From: Hygrophila difformis
Taxonomy: Eukaryota > Streptophyta > Magnoliopsida > Lamiales > Acanthaceae
Length of the DNA: 64,000 bases
NCBI GenBank assembly: GCA_030278955.1
Contig: JAOANR010000010.1
Location: 21,296,444-21,360,443, forward strand
Direction: 5' to 3'
Below, in pieces: positions 46,436 through 59,963 of this stretch. The number at the start of each line of letters is the position of its first letter. Within the stretch, counting starts at the first letter, position 1. The notes below the pieces were generated by a model, which was not told the DNA's origin, searched no databases, and saw nothing but the letters and a program-made list of their open reading frames with translations. Made by a program: the position numbers and the translations under genes.

Positions 46436-46725
46436 AGATTCTATCGTTAGATATTATTTTGCTAGGAAAATATTCCTACTTTTGTACTAAAATTTCTTTC
46501 GAGGAAATAAAATGCCCGATTTATTTTTAATAAATATATTTTTGGACAGATCTGTCCGCACGAAAAAAAAAAAAAAAAGAAACAAATTAAAATAAAACCC
46601 CCCGAGGCGCTGTATGCTTCTTAGTTCGATTGAGCGCCACGTGCTAAATTACAAAACACATTTATAGAGATTGCTTAGACTATATGCTAAATTCACCAGT
46701 CCTAATCTATCCCGTTTGTACCAGA

Positions 46726-49700
46726 ATGGCACCCAGAGGAAGAGGAAGAGGAAGAACTCAACCCGCTCCCCAAACCACCACTGAAACACCCACTGAAACA
46801 CCACCAAACGTCACTGAACCGATTCAACCTGAGATGGAACAACCCCAAGGTGCGCAGGACGCCCCCGCACCGAACAATGTGGGCGATCGTCTTAGGACGA
46901 TAGAGGAAGTGTTGATTGCGCTCGGAAACGCGCAAGTCAACCAGGGTCAAGCTGCGGCGGTACCTCCGCCCCAAGCTCGCCCTAACTACCTGGCGATGGT
47001 GAATCCTTACCAGCCGCCCCACTATGCTGGTGAGGAGGATCCAGCTAAACTGGAAGAGTGGATCCGGACCTTCGACAAGCTGCTGAGAGCAGTTAAATGT
47101 CCGGAAGGAGAAAGAGTGCACGTCGCTTCGTACTACTTGGGAGGCGAAGCCGACGACTGGTGGCAGGCCACTCAAGCCAAACTGACTGAAGATTACGAGC
47201 CCTACTCGTGGATGGAGATGATGGAACTACTCAGGGATCGATTCTATCCCTTTAGTACTAAAGCTGCCATGTACGAAGAGTTCCTGTCGCTGAAGCAAGG
47301 AAGCCAAACGGTGCAGGAATACTACACACGCTTCAAGGAGCTGGTGAGGTTCGCACCAAGGCTAGTGCCTACTGATGCAGAAAAGGCACAGAAGTTCGAG
47401 ATGGGACTGAACCTGTCCGTGCGCGAGGTGATCGCGGGGGTACACTACCCCGATTTGCAAGCAGTGTATGACCGCGCTGTGGCGGTAGCACGCGTGCAGC
47501 AGCTGAAAAGAAGGGTGAGTGGGGAGTCCAACAGGGTCCCTCAAGAAAAGAGAAGCCGAGACTCAAGAAACGAGAACAACACTGGAAGGAACGAGCAGCG
47601 CAGAGGGTCGAATAGGCCTCAACAAAACAACACTGGGAGGAGGTTCAACCCGGAAGATCCGGTACCGCCTTGCCCGAGATGTGGACGACCCCATCTGGCA
47701 AGGGGATGCCCGCAACAAGGCGCCTGTTACCGATGCGGTCGAATGGGTCACGTTCGACGGGATTGCCGAACTAGGCTCGAGAACATAACGAAGAGGGACG
47801 ATTTGGTCGCGGGGCAAGAACAGCCTCAAAATCAAAACGGGCGAAACGGGAATAACCAATGGTACAGACCCCCTCAAAATAGGCCGCAAAACCAGAACCA
47901 GAACCAACGACCTCCGCCCCCTCAGAATCAAAACCAGCAACAAAATCAGCAGCCGAATGCGAATCAGCAGGGCAATCAGGGACGCCCTATGGGGAGGCTG
48001 AACGTGGTGAACAAAGCGGACGTGCCTGCGCAAGGAGAAGTGATGGCAGGTACATTTTATGTGTTGAATACGCCCCTTAGAATTCTATTTGATTTTGGAG
48101 CTAGTTGCTCAATTATAGCATCAAGAATAGTGCCTGAGTTAGATCTACCTAAGTACGAGAGAATTAGCTTAGGAATTCAATTGCCTTCTGGAGAAGTAGT
48201 GTCTTGCTCTAAACGATATAACGGAATTTCTATAGTGATAAAGAACGTAGAATTCTTCGCGAACTTAGTAGAATTTAACTTAAGAGACTTTGACGTCATA
48301 CTGGGGATGGATTGGCTATCCCAGTATAAAGCGGTGATCGAATGCCAAAAGTAAAAGATCACCTTGTCAAAAAGTAGGGGAAAGAGGGTCATCTTTTACT
48401 CTCAGCCCCCTAAGAAAAGTAACAAAATCGTTAGTGCACTCAAATTGAGTAACTTGATGCGTAAGGGGTATGAACTATATGCGTGCTATGTGCACAACCT
48501 TGAGGCGGAAGGAAACAAGGTTGATAGCATACCAGTGGTAAGAGAATACCCGGACGTGTTCCCTGAGGACGTTCCGGGCATGCCACCTGAGAGAGATCTT
48601 GAATTCACTATAGATCTCATTCCGGGAACAGAGCCTGTCTCGAAAGCTCCGTACCGGATGGAACCACTGGAAATGAAGGAGTTAAAGGAACAACTCGAGG
48701 AGCTATTGGGAAAAGGTTACATAAGACCGAGTAAGTCCCCTTGGGGAGCACCGGTTTTATTTGTTAAGAAGAAAGACGGAGGACTACGTCTTTGCATAGA
48801 TTACCGAGGACTAAACCAAGTGACCATTAAGAATAAATACCCCCTACCGAGGATAGAGGATCTGTTTGATCAACTGAAGGGAGCTTCAGTATTCTCGAAG
48901 ATCGATTTGCGATCTGGGTATCACCAATTGAGGATCGCCGAGAAGGACATTCCGAAACGGCATTTCGAACGCGATACGGCCATTATGAGTTCACAGTGTT
49001 ATCCTTCGGGCTAACAAATGCTCCGGCCATGTTCATGAATCTCATGAACAACGTGTTCCGAGAATTGTTAGATCAGTGCGTCGTAGTGTTCATCGACGAC
49101 ATCCTGATCTACTCAAAGAGCGAGGAAGAGCATGCAAAACACTTACATCAAGTGTTAGAAATCTTGCGAAGAAATCAGCTATACGGCAAGCTGTCCAAAT
49201 GCGATTTCTGGTTGAAAGAAGTCGCATTTCTCGGACACATAGTATCCGCTGATGGAGTATCAGTGGATCCGGCAAAAGTTTCTGCCGTGACGGAGTGGGC
49301 AACTCCGAAGAGTCCAACGGAAATAAGGAGTTTCCTTGGATTAGCCGGGTATTATAGACGATTTGTGAAGGACTTTTCAAGGATTGCACGTCCTTTGACC
49401 CAGCTACTGAAGAAAGGAGCAAAATACGAGTGGACCGAAGCGTGTGAGACTGCGTTTCAAGAGCTGAAGAAACGACTCACAACCACACCCGTATTAACGT
49501 TACCATCAGAGAATGGTGACTTCGAAGTATATAGCGATGCTTCGAAGGAAGGTTTAGGTTGTGTCTAGATGTAAGACTCGAGAGTCGTGGCCTATGCATC
49601 ACGCCAACTAAAACCTCACGAGGAAAATTATCCGACCCACGACCTGGAGTTGGCAGCGGTCGTTTTCGCTCTAAAGATATGGAGACATTATCTTTATGGG

Positions 49701-51453
49701 CGGAAGTGTCGAATGTTCACCGACCACAAGAGCTTGAAATATATATTCACTCAGAAGGAGTTGAATTTGAGACAGCGAAGGTGGTTGGAACTTATTAAAG
49801 ACTACGATTTAGAGATAGCATACCACGAGGGGAAGGCGAATGTGGTAGCCGATGCCCTAAGTCGGAAAACCCAACACGTGACAAACTCGTTGGTAATTCC
49901 GCCGGCATTGTACTTGGAATTGGCAAGATTGTAGTTAGAACTTGTGCATCCTGGCACAGTGAGAGAAACGGTCAATGCCATGATCGTAGAAACTCCAATA
50001 TTGGACGAGATTCGACTCGCTCAACCGGGCGACCCGAAACTCGAGAAGATAAAAGGGTATATTGCCGAAGGAAAGGCAATAGGATTTGTTGTCCATGAGG
50101 ATGGAAGCATCCGTTTTAAAGGGAGATGGTGTGTACCTCTTAAATGTGCCGAGTTGAAACTAAGGTTGATGGAGGAAGGGCACAACACGCCATATTCCGT
50201 ACATCCCGGAGGTGACAAGCTATACAAAGATCTGAAGAAGATCTATTGGTAGCCGGGAATGAAGAAGGAAGTGGCGAACTTCGTAGCGAGATGTCTCACC
50301 TGCCAAAAGGTTAAGGCAGTGCGACATAAACCCTTAGGGTTGATGCAACCACTAGAGATTCCAAGTTGGAAGTGGGATAGCATCTCGATGGACTTTGTCT
50401 CGGAATTACCCCGATCACCTAAAGGCATGAACAAGATTTGGGTGATTGTGGATAGGCTAACGAAGACAGCCATATTTATCCCAATGAAAGACACGTGGAC
50501 TATGGACCAACTGGCCCGAGCCTACATTGATAATGTGGTACGACGACATGGAGTACCACATGATATCATTTCCGATAGAGACAGTAGATTTGTCTCTCAT
50601 TTCTGGACGGAGTTACAAAAAGCTCTCGGTACTCAAATCAAAATGAGCACCGCATTCCACCCGATGACGGATGGTCAAACCGAGAGAACAATCCAAACAC
50701 TAGAAGACATGCTGAGAGCATGTGTGTTGGAGTTCAAAGGAAATTGGGAATCTCATTTACCCTTGATTGAGTTTTCCTATAATAATAGCTACCATGCTAG
50801 CATCGGCATGGCACCTTTCGAGGCGTTGTATGGACGAAAGTGCCGAAGCCCATTGAGCTGGGAAGAAAACGATAAGTCCGTGGTAGTGGGACCACAACTT
50901 ATCGAAGACATGGCTCAACAAATCAAAGTGATTCAAGGGAAGATGAAAGCCGCACAAGACCGTCAAAAGAGTTATGCCGACGTGAGACGACGAGACCTAG
51001 AATTTCAAGTGGGAGATAGAGTCATGCTAAAGATATCACCCATGAAGGGGGTGATGCGTTTTGGCAAACGAGGGAAGTTAAGTCCTCGATACATAGGACC
51101 TTACGAAATTCTAGAACGAGTCGGAACTCTAGCCTACCGATTGGCTTTACCGCCACATAGATAGAGTTCATAATGTCTTCCATGTCTCGCAACTAAAGAA
51201 GTATGTGCCGGACCCGACACATGTACTTCAACCGGAGATAATTGAGCTCGATGAAGATTTGACTTACGAAGAAGTCCCAGTGCGTATTCTCGACACTAAG
51301 GAACGAGTAACAAGGAATGAGACCGTCAAAATGATCAAGGTTCTTTGGTCAAATCACGAAAGTGAGACGGCAACTTGGGAAGTAGAATCCGACATGAGAG
51401 AACGATACCCGACATTGTTCCAAACCGATACCGACACAGTTATGGGGACATAA
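46726..51453 (+). pseudogene. gypsy gag-pol with stops and frameshifts
   Basis: Gag starts MAPRGRGRGRTQ; the Gag core is near 47000-47400 and the zinc knuckle CYRCGRMGHVRRDC near 47719-47760. Protease has FDFGAS (48091-48099 codes DFG) where DSG or DTG is required, so the catalytic motif is altered. RT has [11 protein letters not shown] and VFIDD; RNase H, the HHCC and DDE parts of integrase (DFVSELP, DIISDRDSRFV, HPMTDGQTERTIQ) and a chromodomain-like end follow. Lesions: TAA 48352, a one-base loss near 48957, TAG 49566, TAA 49572, TAG 49932, TAG 50250 and a 2-bp loss near 51160. At three or more sites the change is a C-to-T type compared with the expected codon. Confidence 0.95.
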
Positions 51454-51661
51454 CTGCAATCTTAAGGGGGAGAGGATGTCATACCACCTATTTTTCGTGC
51501 ACTTTTGTAAATTGTTGAACTACGTTATGGCTTGATCCCTTTACCGGGTACGTAGGCAGCTTAGAAGTTTTAATTCTAAGTTCAGTCGCAACATAATAAA
51601 ACAAACACAAGACCTTAGCACGAGAAAAGCCGAAACACAACTTCGAGGACGAAGTTGATTC

Positions 51662-51676
51662 TTAAGGAGGGTAGAC
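51662..51676 (+). promoter_or_regulatory. gypsy polypurine tract
   Basis: TTAAGGAGGGTAGAC immediately before the 3' LTR; the minus-strand element has the complementary GTCTACCCTCCTTAA at 13745-13759. It primes plus-strand synthesis. Confidence 0.8.
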
Positions 51677-54243
51677 TGTAATACCCGAGAATTTTCCATC
51701 ATAAAATAAAACAATAATTAAATAAATAAATAATAAATAAAACAAATACCATAAATCAATAAAGATAAGGAAATGAGAAATGAGATTTTAACTTAAAAAG
51801 GAATTTAATTAAATAAAAAGAATTATTAAAGGTAAATAAATTGTACATCGAAACCCGACACTAATGAACTCGAGGATTCGAGTCCAAAACATCCAATTAG
51901 ACCCGAGAATAAATTTAGAGAGAAAGTAGAAACCCGAAGATACCCCGGAAATCGGAATTCGGGAGCATAGAGGGATAGGAACCCGAAAGAGAGGCGGAAA
52001 AGCACGACGGATCGCACGACCCGCCCGGACCGAAGTCCAGGCGAGTGTCGCGCGGTGGCCGCGCGGTGGAAGGCGGAAGAGCGCGCCACGACCGCGCCAC
52101 ACGACAGATTCGCCCGTTGCGTGAATCTCTCGCCCGAACGCGGATTTTTCGACTTTCGGTTGAACATCTCTCGACCCAAGACCCTTAGGTCAGATGTTGG
52201 ACGCCCTAGGGCTTGGAAAATCTATAAATAAACCCCTTGGGAGCCCCAAACAAGTTTACAAAACCCTACAACCTTCTATACGTTCGAAATCCTAAATCCG
52301 GAGTCGTCGGAGGCACGAAACCAAGACGAACGCTGTTGGACGAATTTCTCTACAGATCTCCATAGTCGTGGTAAGTCTCGATCTAATCTCTATTCAATAA
52401 ACGATTCGAAAACGAATCCTAATCATCTCCTTTTTCTTTCAACGCCCCGTATTGGATCTAGATCGTAGAACCCGACGAACGGAGAGGAGGAACGGTGGAC
52501 TGGAAGCCACGCCTTCGAATAGACGATCCCCGATGCTCGTAAACTCTGTAAGTTAACTCTTACATGGTTTTGGGATGAATTAAAATATTCAAAACTAAAA
52601 GATTAACAAGAAATCGAAATCTGTCAATCTAAACTTTCTACCGACGCAACAGATTTGTTGAATTTTTCCGAACCTTAAAATGAACTCAAACGGAAAAACT
52701 TAAAACACGAAAAACATTCCTAAGACTTAGATCTAGCTACTGTAAAAGTTTAAGAATTTTTGGAGTTGATTTGTTATGTGAAAACCCACCGAAACCGAGC
52801 TGTTTGAATCTAGATTTTGAAATCTTGGACAGAACTTAGGAACACGTTTTTGACATAGGATCTAGACTGTTTCAGATCTTTGGCCGAACATGAAAGTCGT
52901 AGATAATTGTCTTAAGATGGTCTCTGTCAAATTTCATTAAATTTGGAGTTGAATTGATATGGTAGAATTCGAAATCTTTAAACTGTGATACATTAAACTC
53001 GGACAGATTTGTTCTTCTGCGAAAATTGGTGATTTTGACCTATTTAGGTATCTCGGATCGAAAAAGTTAAAAGACGAAAGTTGTAGATCTTGACGTTTCT
53101 GAGTCAGATATGAAATTTTAGAATTTTTGGAATTAAATCCGATTTTAGACGAATTTTGGAGTAAACTGTGGTTTACCGGAAACAAAATCTTGAAATCTTG
53201 TTGAAACATGGAATTAACCTTTAGGGTTGAAACGAGTTGAGATATTATTTATAAACAAATACAAATGAAGTCAGATTTTAAAAATTTAATCCCCTTACAA
53301 ACTTGATAAATTGAAATTAGGGGTGAGTGCTCTGCAGGGTGTCCCCTAACGATTCACTTCGTGCCGTAATGGACGATGGTGATCCCGCGCGCTATACTTG
53401 AAATGTGATATTGCCAAAACGGCGAAATATAGAGCCTACACTCTCGTGAATATCCGTATGGGTTTCCCGAGGCTCCGGAGTGGTACTGGGTATGGCTGAT
53501 ACGGTTGCGGCCGCCGGGCTACCGGCTAAACTTGTTGACATCGCGATGCTATCGTGAAACTTTGAAATACAAAATCGGGAATGTAATGGGGATTTTAAAT
53601 TAAATTAAGTTAGATTAAATTATGTTGTTGTCCAATTAAATTATTTAAATGCTTTATTTAAATTATGGCTTTTATCTTAAACCATGCGATATGTGTTATT
53701 AAATAGAGCCCTGAGATAAATTATGCTATTGGATAGTTGATTAGATGAAATTAGATATTATGTTATTATCATGCTTTTGTTAAATTAATAAATTAATGGC
53801 TTTTAAACCCTACGATCATGCATGTGTTAACTTACTCAGCAATTTTGCTGACCAAAACCATTTTTATTCCTTTCCTTACAGAATATGTGGAATGAGCATG
53901 TGTGAGCACGTTTCATGCAGGGGTTTTTGGGGAACACTTATTTTGCTTTTAAATTTCGTACTTAGACTATATTATGAACGGGCCTGTTTAACCCGTGTTT
54001 TGGCCATGTCGGCCCTTTTTATATTTTCCGCTGCGATACTGTACTAAACCAAATATTTCCGCTGCGCTATACTATTATTATTTTCCAATTATATTGTATG
54101 GGCTATCTTGAATGATTTAAATACTTTTAAATACTGCAATACCTAGCCTTGCATCTCGTTAGTAAGCTCGGAGAAACCGTGTCTTACTAGGGGGATGTGG
54201 CGGTGACATCCCGACCTGGGTGACCAAAAACCGGGGTGTTACA
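51677..54243 (+). repeat. 3' LTR of the plus-strand gypsy element
   Basis: 2,567 bp, near-identical to 43162-45738, followed by the TAGCA duplication. Confidence 0.95.
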
Positions 54244-54968
54244 TAGCATGTCCCATGTTCTTTGCAAAGATCTGCAGCCCATTGAGAGAGATGTTGATCC
54301 AATCGTACACAGTACTCCCTGGTACAGTGGACTCAATAGCCCGGAGAATGTCCTTTTTAAAGGATAAGCTCAGAGAATGGTGTCAACAGGCAGCAGCCCA
54401 AAAGAACGTCAAGAGACTAAGAGGTAAAATAAAAAGAACCCCTCTTTGCTGTGAAAATAACGATTTTCCAACCATTATAGGAGAATCAGAAGAAAAGAGG
54501 AGAAAGAAGAAGAGTCGAGGCTCACACAGTGGGTGTTTCAGAAGACCTCCATTCCGAAGAAGAAGAGCATGGTGGTCCAAGGGCAAGGCCAGATCATACA
54601 AAATTGGACAAAGAACGGGAACGATGAAGAGTTCATCCCAAGGTTCAACTAGCTCAACAGCAAGAAGCACGGGGAGAATAACGTCCAAGAGAACATTCAG
54701 ACGAGCCCATACCCGAGCCAACGAAAGTTTCAAGGACTGCAACTGTTGGAAGTGTGGAGCCAGAGATCATATCTCACCCGATTGCCCTCAGAATCGTGAG
54801 ATACGAATGTACGAAGCCACGAAGGATATCGTGGAAGCAGTCTACCATGGAAAGCTGGTACCCGTCTATCAGTTTGAGGACATCCCCTCGGATGAAAGCA
54901 TCTACGAGGAAGAATTAAGAAGTGACTCAGACTCATATTCAGATGGATCTTCAACCGAGTCTAACTGA
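54244..54968 (+). pseudogene. Pararetrovirus coat protein, C-terminal part
   Basis: Continues the coat-protein frame after the gypsy element. A strongly basic Arg/Lys region (around 54480-54720) leads to a CCHC zinc knuckle, CWKCGARDHISPDC, at about 54740-54785, the RNA-binding signature shared by caulimovirid coat proteins. It ends in an acidic Ser/Asp/Glu-rich tail, also typical. Its end overlaps the movement-protein start by about 26 bases. Confidence 0.85.
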
Positions 54969-56169
54969 AGAAGACATGATTCAGACCACTGAAAACCTGT
55001 CTGGATTCTTTTCAAGGATGACGATCTCGAATCGAACCATGGAAAGAATAATGCGACAAAATTCCAACCTCAGCCCATATGACGGATTCAGAATTGGCGA
55101 GATTGGACAAGTTCTTAACCAGATGGGACTCAAGCAGAGAAGACATAACATCATCTACAAGGTTAGTGCAGGTGAATTTGCAATTCCTATGGAACTTACT
55201 TGTAATGTCATGGATATGTAATTAATTCCTAAAGAAGAAATTCTTGAGGAATTAAGCAGAATGAAGGAGGAGATCGCCATTACTATGAAATGGATCCACA
55301 TAGGAGCCATTGAAGTAGTAATTAAGGCAACCTTTAAAGAAGGCATTGATTCTGAATTACATCTATCAGTCACTGATAGAAGAATCAATAACCTTAGAGA
55401 TGGTCTTCTTGGAACTATGGTAGGGAATTTATATGCTGGGAAGTTAATGTTTGACATACATCCTAGAATTTCCTATAACTTAGCTGACAAAGATTTTAGT
55501 AGAGTTCTAACCCTTCATCAGGATTTTAAAAGAAAAGATCTGATGAAAGAAGGGAACAGGCCATATTCTATAACTTATAGAATCTCTTATGCACTTTCCA
55601 ATAGTCATCATTCTGGCTTATTTCTCAGGAAAGAATATATAGAAATTCCTAGAATTTTCAAGGAATTTGCTAAAGTCATGACCCCAAATCCTACCCAGAT
55701 TCCAAGGTTAGGAGGAGTAGACATACAAATAAGAGATCATCCAATTCTAGACAGATCAACAAGTACTAGAATTGAGTACGCAAGCCGTATGTCTTTTTCG
55801 GAAGACAGAATTATGGCATATAAAGGGAAGGAGTTCATCAAAGATCTAACTCCTCAATCCATTGGGGTAGATAATATAAAGATTAAATGCCCTGAAGGAT
55901 GGAAAGAAATACGAGTAATATTTGACATCACTGAAAAGATTAACCGTTTTCCATGTAATGACTTATACTACTTGCAGCAGCCATCAATTGGAACCTGTGA
56001 AGGAACAATTGAAATTGCAGGACACGAGATCAGAGTCTTAGGCACCGCCGGAAAAGACAATGGGGTTATGATTTTGGGATTAAGTTTTCTCGAAAATCAT
56101 AAACCATGGGTAAGAAAGGATAATGGTATAGAATTTAATCTGAGGGGTCACACCATCAGAATTAAATGA
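54943..56169 (+). pseudogene. Pararetrovirus movement protein (30K superfamily), one in-frame stop
   Basis: About 408 codons from ATG 54943. The middle carries the beta-rich core of the 30K movement-protein superfamily (ELHLSVTDRRI and a GTMVGNLYAGK block), which in exogenous relatives opens plasmodesmata for spread between cells. An in-frame TAA at 55219-55221 breaks it after about 92 codons. Its stop overlaps the start of the pol frame (ATGA-type, 56166-56169). Confidence 0.78.
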
Positions 56170-58226
56170 CAAGTCCATTCTCTATTTATATCTCAGTAGG
56201 GATAATATATGAAGAATATAAGTCAGAATATTTCGCAGCTTATATTGATTCAGGATCAGGTATTTGCACGGCAAAACTAGGAGTTTTCCCTAGCGAAGCT
56301 ATGGAATCATTACCCATTATTGCAGGAAGAGATTTTTCCCATAAAATCTTAGTACTAAATAAGGGTATTCGACAGGCCAATATTATGATCGGAGGCGCAT
56401 TCGGTACACCTTGGTATAAGGTAAAAAAGCCGCCTATTTACTTTCATGATACAGGAGCGGATATTTTGTTAGGGAATAATTTCATACAATCCTTTACAAA
56501 ATATGTTCAAGATAACAAAAGAAATTTGTTAATATTTACCACAAGTTGTGGAAATGAGATAAAGGTGTTGCGCAGAGAAAAGGCATTCAACAGGTTAATG
56601 CCTATATTATTTCGCAGCAAACGTGGTGATAATGATGCCAAACTAACCCATCCAAAAATGCAGGATAAAAGAAAGTTTGGTAATGCTTTGTTGTCTTTTA
56701 GACAACAAGGATTCAATAAAGCTTCTATTGAGGAAATTATAAACCTCAAAGAAGCAATGCAGGAAATGAAGTCATTAAATATAACTTCATTAGACATTGA
56801 TGGGGAAACTAAATTGTCCCTTGAAAATGTCAAAAGACTTATCCAGAGAAACTTTAACGAGGATCCTCTGGCATGGTGGGATAAAAACAAGATTGAAGCT
56901 ACTCTACAGGTAAAAGAACAATATAAATATGAGTATGTTCGATACAAACCTATCTTAATGAATATGCAGGATAAGAAAGATATGCAGCAAATTATCAAGG
57001 AGCATATCGATCTTAAACTCATCGAGCCTGGAGTCTCAGCTTATAGTAGCCATGGATTCTTGGTAAGAAATCATGGTGAAATAAAAAGAGGTAAACCCAG
57101 GTTGGTAATAAACTATCAAGGTATTAATAAAATAATACAGTTTGATGGTTATTACATTCCGAGTAGAGAACACTTAATTGATTGCATCAAAGGTGCTAAA
57201 GTGTTTTCTAAATTTGATTGCAAATCTGGTTTCTATTATATTAAGATGGATAATGAGTCGAAGAAATTCACAGCATTCTCCAGCCCACAAGGACAATATA
57301 TTTGGAATGTTATGCCAATGGGGCTTTCCAATGCCCCTCAGATATTCCAAAGAAAGATGGATAATCTATTTAAGGATTATCTAGAGTTCATGTTCGTCTA
57401 CATAGATGACATTCTGATTGCATCGCGAAATATAAAAGAACATATTAAACATCTTAAAATATTTTCAGATGCATGTCACAGGGAAGGTCTTGTTCTCTCT
57501 GAGAAAAAGGCTACTATCGCTGCTAATAAAATTGAATTCTTAGGCGTTCAAATTGATGAAGCAGTGATAGAGTTACAGGAACACATTGTGGAGAAAATCC
57601 GCAATTTTCCTGACATATTAAAGGACAAGAAACAACTTTAGAGTTTCTTGGGAGTTGTAAATTTTGCAGGCATGTTTATAAAAGACCTTGCAAAATATAA
57701 AAAGGATTTTAGACCACTCCTGAAAGAGACTGAAAGCTCTAGATGGAAATGGGAAGAAATCCATACCAAGAGAATCCGTGAACTAAAGCAAGTCTGCAAC
57801 AGCTTGTCAAAACTCGCGATACCTCAAGATGAGGATGAGCTGGTAGTCTACACAGATGCCAATGATTTTCGATGGGCAGGAGTGCTCATGAAAAAAACAA
57901 CTACGGGTCAAGAACCCTGTAGATACACAGGAGGGTTGTTCACTGAACAAGCAGCCAAACTCTGGCACATTAATGAAAAGGAATTCTTTGCAGTATGGAA
58001 AACATTTAAAAAATGGCCTTTATTCTTACTTGCAAAGAAATTTGTATTAAAAGTTGATAATACTAATGTTAGAGCTTTTCTAAAAAATAAACTTGAATCA
58101 AAAATTGAAAAAGCTCGTATTATCAGATGGCAAGCTGAATGTCAACATTATACTTATGATATTGATGTTATAAAATCTCATGAAAATGTTCTTGCAGATT
58201 TCTTGACGAGAGATGGAAGCATTTAA
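56166..58226 (+). pseudogene. Pararetrovirus protease-reverse transcriptase-RNase H, one in-frame stop
   Basis: A 686-codon frame. The aspartic protease has the intact motif YIDSGSGICTA near 56242-56275. Reverse transcriptase includes SKFDCKSGFYYIKM, GLSNAPQIFQ and the catalytic YIDD near 57400. RNase H begins with VVYTDANDFRWAG. A single in-frame TAG at 57639-57641, between RT and RNase H, is the only break. There is no integrase, which separates it from gypsy elements and confirms a pararetrovirus. The end overlaps the next ORF by 14 bases. Confidence 0.9.
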
Positions 58227-59494
58227 AGCTGATTCCATCATTATGAGATTCAGGCACCTCAGAGAAAACCTAGAGGAGCTATCAAAGCATTTTGGACAGC
58301 TCGAGATCAATGTACGAGCAGCTGGCCAAATACAACAGAGCGATGTGGACATGGTCCGCAACAATATACGAACCTCCCATATAGCAATGACAGCACTATG
58401 GGAAACAGTATTAGAGCCAATCAGGAAAGCGTCAGCCTCACTGGTAAACAAAGAGAAAAGTGCCCAAAAAGCTAAAGTGGTCACATATGAAGAAGCAAAT
58501 TCAAGTACTGCTTCAAAGGAACCATTGTCGGATACCGACAAAAATGTTGAGCAAGCGGAAAGTCACATTTCCGAAAGCTCAAGTCAACCCACAGCCTCTG
58601 GGGTAAAGGAGGAAGAAATTAACCTTAGGCCCATGACAGGCATCTCTAAGGTTAATTCAGAGGAGAAGGTCATATCTGCAGCCTGGCTGGATTACCAAGG
58701 AAAATGGGAACAACTGGTTTCCAAAAAGGGAATTAACCCAAGCAAAACAGTAATTGAGACATCCGGGAGATACAACAGGGTCTGGATGCTCGAAGGATTG
58801 AAGCCAGAAGAAGTTCGAAAGTGGTATGACTCTGGAGCATTAGCATCTGTTCATACTACATCACCAGGGTTTCCGGAAATCGAAAAACTTTCGGGATCGA
58901 TAAGTAGCGCGGTGCATGAATCATGGCATAACAACCTGCACCTGCAAAGAGGGGATATTCTGGAGCTTAAGTTCATTTAGCGGCACCAGAGATAGTCGGA
59001 AAAGGTTCTTATCCGGTCTTTCAATTTATTAAATTACAGAGACCTGATATGATTGCCTTCAACAGAGTTAAGTCTGTGGATGAGAATGCACCATTGGTAT
59101 CTTCAATCAACGAAGATGAAATCTCCACCCGACGAGCATGGGGATTCTGGGTATGTCTCACCGAGATGGAAAAGGTTAAATATCCGTTTAAAATATTCTC
59201 AAACAATTTAAATGGATCGCTCCTGGTTAATTCTTTAACAGGAAAAAGCACAGAGTTTGCGGAAACCTCCTTCGAAAAGAAGAGGTTACTCATCTGGGAA
59301 AAAAGTTGCCAGCAACCGAGTCTACCAGAAAAAAGGCATGCAACATGATGCATGTTGGCCAATGGGATAACCACATATGCCCATATTGTGCAGAACAGGA
59401 GAAACCCCTATTCGGTACAAAGATCCGGGTAACCCAGAAAAAATTTGGACCCGAACAGGACAAAGGGAAGAAACATCCAAAAAACTTTCACTAG
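58213..59494 (+). pseudogene. Transactivator/viroplasmin-like ORF of the pararetrovirus, frameshifted
   Basis: The last ORF, overlapping pol by 14 bases. In relatives with this layout it encodes the inclusion-body matrix and reinitiation factor. The first frame (58213-58980) includes a helical start, a Ser/Glu-rich linker and a small domain (WLDYQGKWEQLV ... GRYNRVWMLEGL) resembling the RNase H-like or TAV core of such proteins. The frame then shifts by one base at about 58978 (TAG), continues in another frame to 59348 and shifts again near 59310, where a Cys pair (CPYC) occurs close to the end. The overall placement is more convincing than the sequence similarity. Confidence 0.65.
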
Positions 59495-59683
59495 CCAAAA
59501 TAAGATTAGTTGGATGTAAAAGAAAGAGAGGTGTCGGCAACACTCATAATTAAAAGCCGACAAAGAAGGGCAGAGTAGCTGGCAGAAACTGGCCGACAAG
59601 AGAAGGTGGAGAGTTGATAAAAAGCCACCTAACGCAATAATTCCAAAAGGACAATAATGTAGCCGGTGGAAATTAAGGCCAAG

Positions 59684-59760
59684 TGACGAACGCAGTGACG
59701 TCACAAGGATTTAGAGGAAGATTGGAATCCAGGGTTGAAGTCCGCGGACGCCTATAAATA
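59684..59760 (+). promoter_or_regulatory. Pararetroviral promoter: as-1-like TGACG pair and TATA box
   Basis: Two TGACG motifs (59684-59688 and 59696-59700, the second inside the palindrome TGACGTCA) are 12 bp apart, the spacing of the as-1 element in the CaMV 35S promoter, and lie 50-70 bases upstream of TATAAATA (59753-59760). Transcription should start near 59785. This is a bZIP (TGA factor) binding arrangement. Confidence 0.75.
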
Positions 59761-59963
59761 AAGGAGTTTGAAGCAGATGGAAAACATCGAAAATCCTCCC
59801 AACTCTTCAAAATACTTGTAATATTTCTCTTTCTGCAAATTTCCTTTGTGTTTGTAATGTATGGGGTGCATCCCCAAGAGTCTTGTTTCCTCCATGAGGA
59901 ACTAAGTGTCTGTCTTCTCCATTAGGAGAAATTATGTTTGAATGATATTTTTAATATTTCTTC

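Larger units (their letters stand above)
43162..54243 (+). mobile_element. Ty3/gypsy (Tekay-like) LTR retrotransposon, full length, coding-defective
   Basis: Two nearly identical LTRs (43162-45738 and 51677-54243) and a perfect 5-bp duplication TAGCA (43157-43161 and 54244-54248). It has a tRNA-Met primer site, leader repeats, a 111-aa extra ORF, gag-pol with integrase and chromodomain-like end, and a purine tract before the 3' LTR. Total 11,082 bp. It landed in the coat-protein ORF of the pararetrovirus. Despite the similar LTRs, gag-pol has several stops and frameshifts, so it probably moved using proteins from another copy. Confidence 0.96.
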
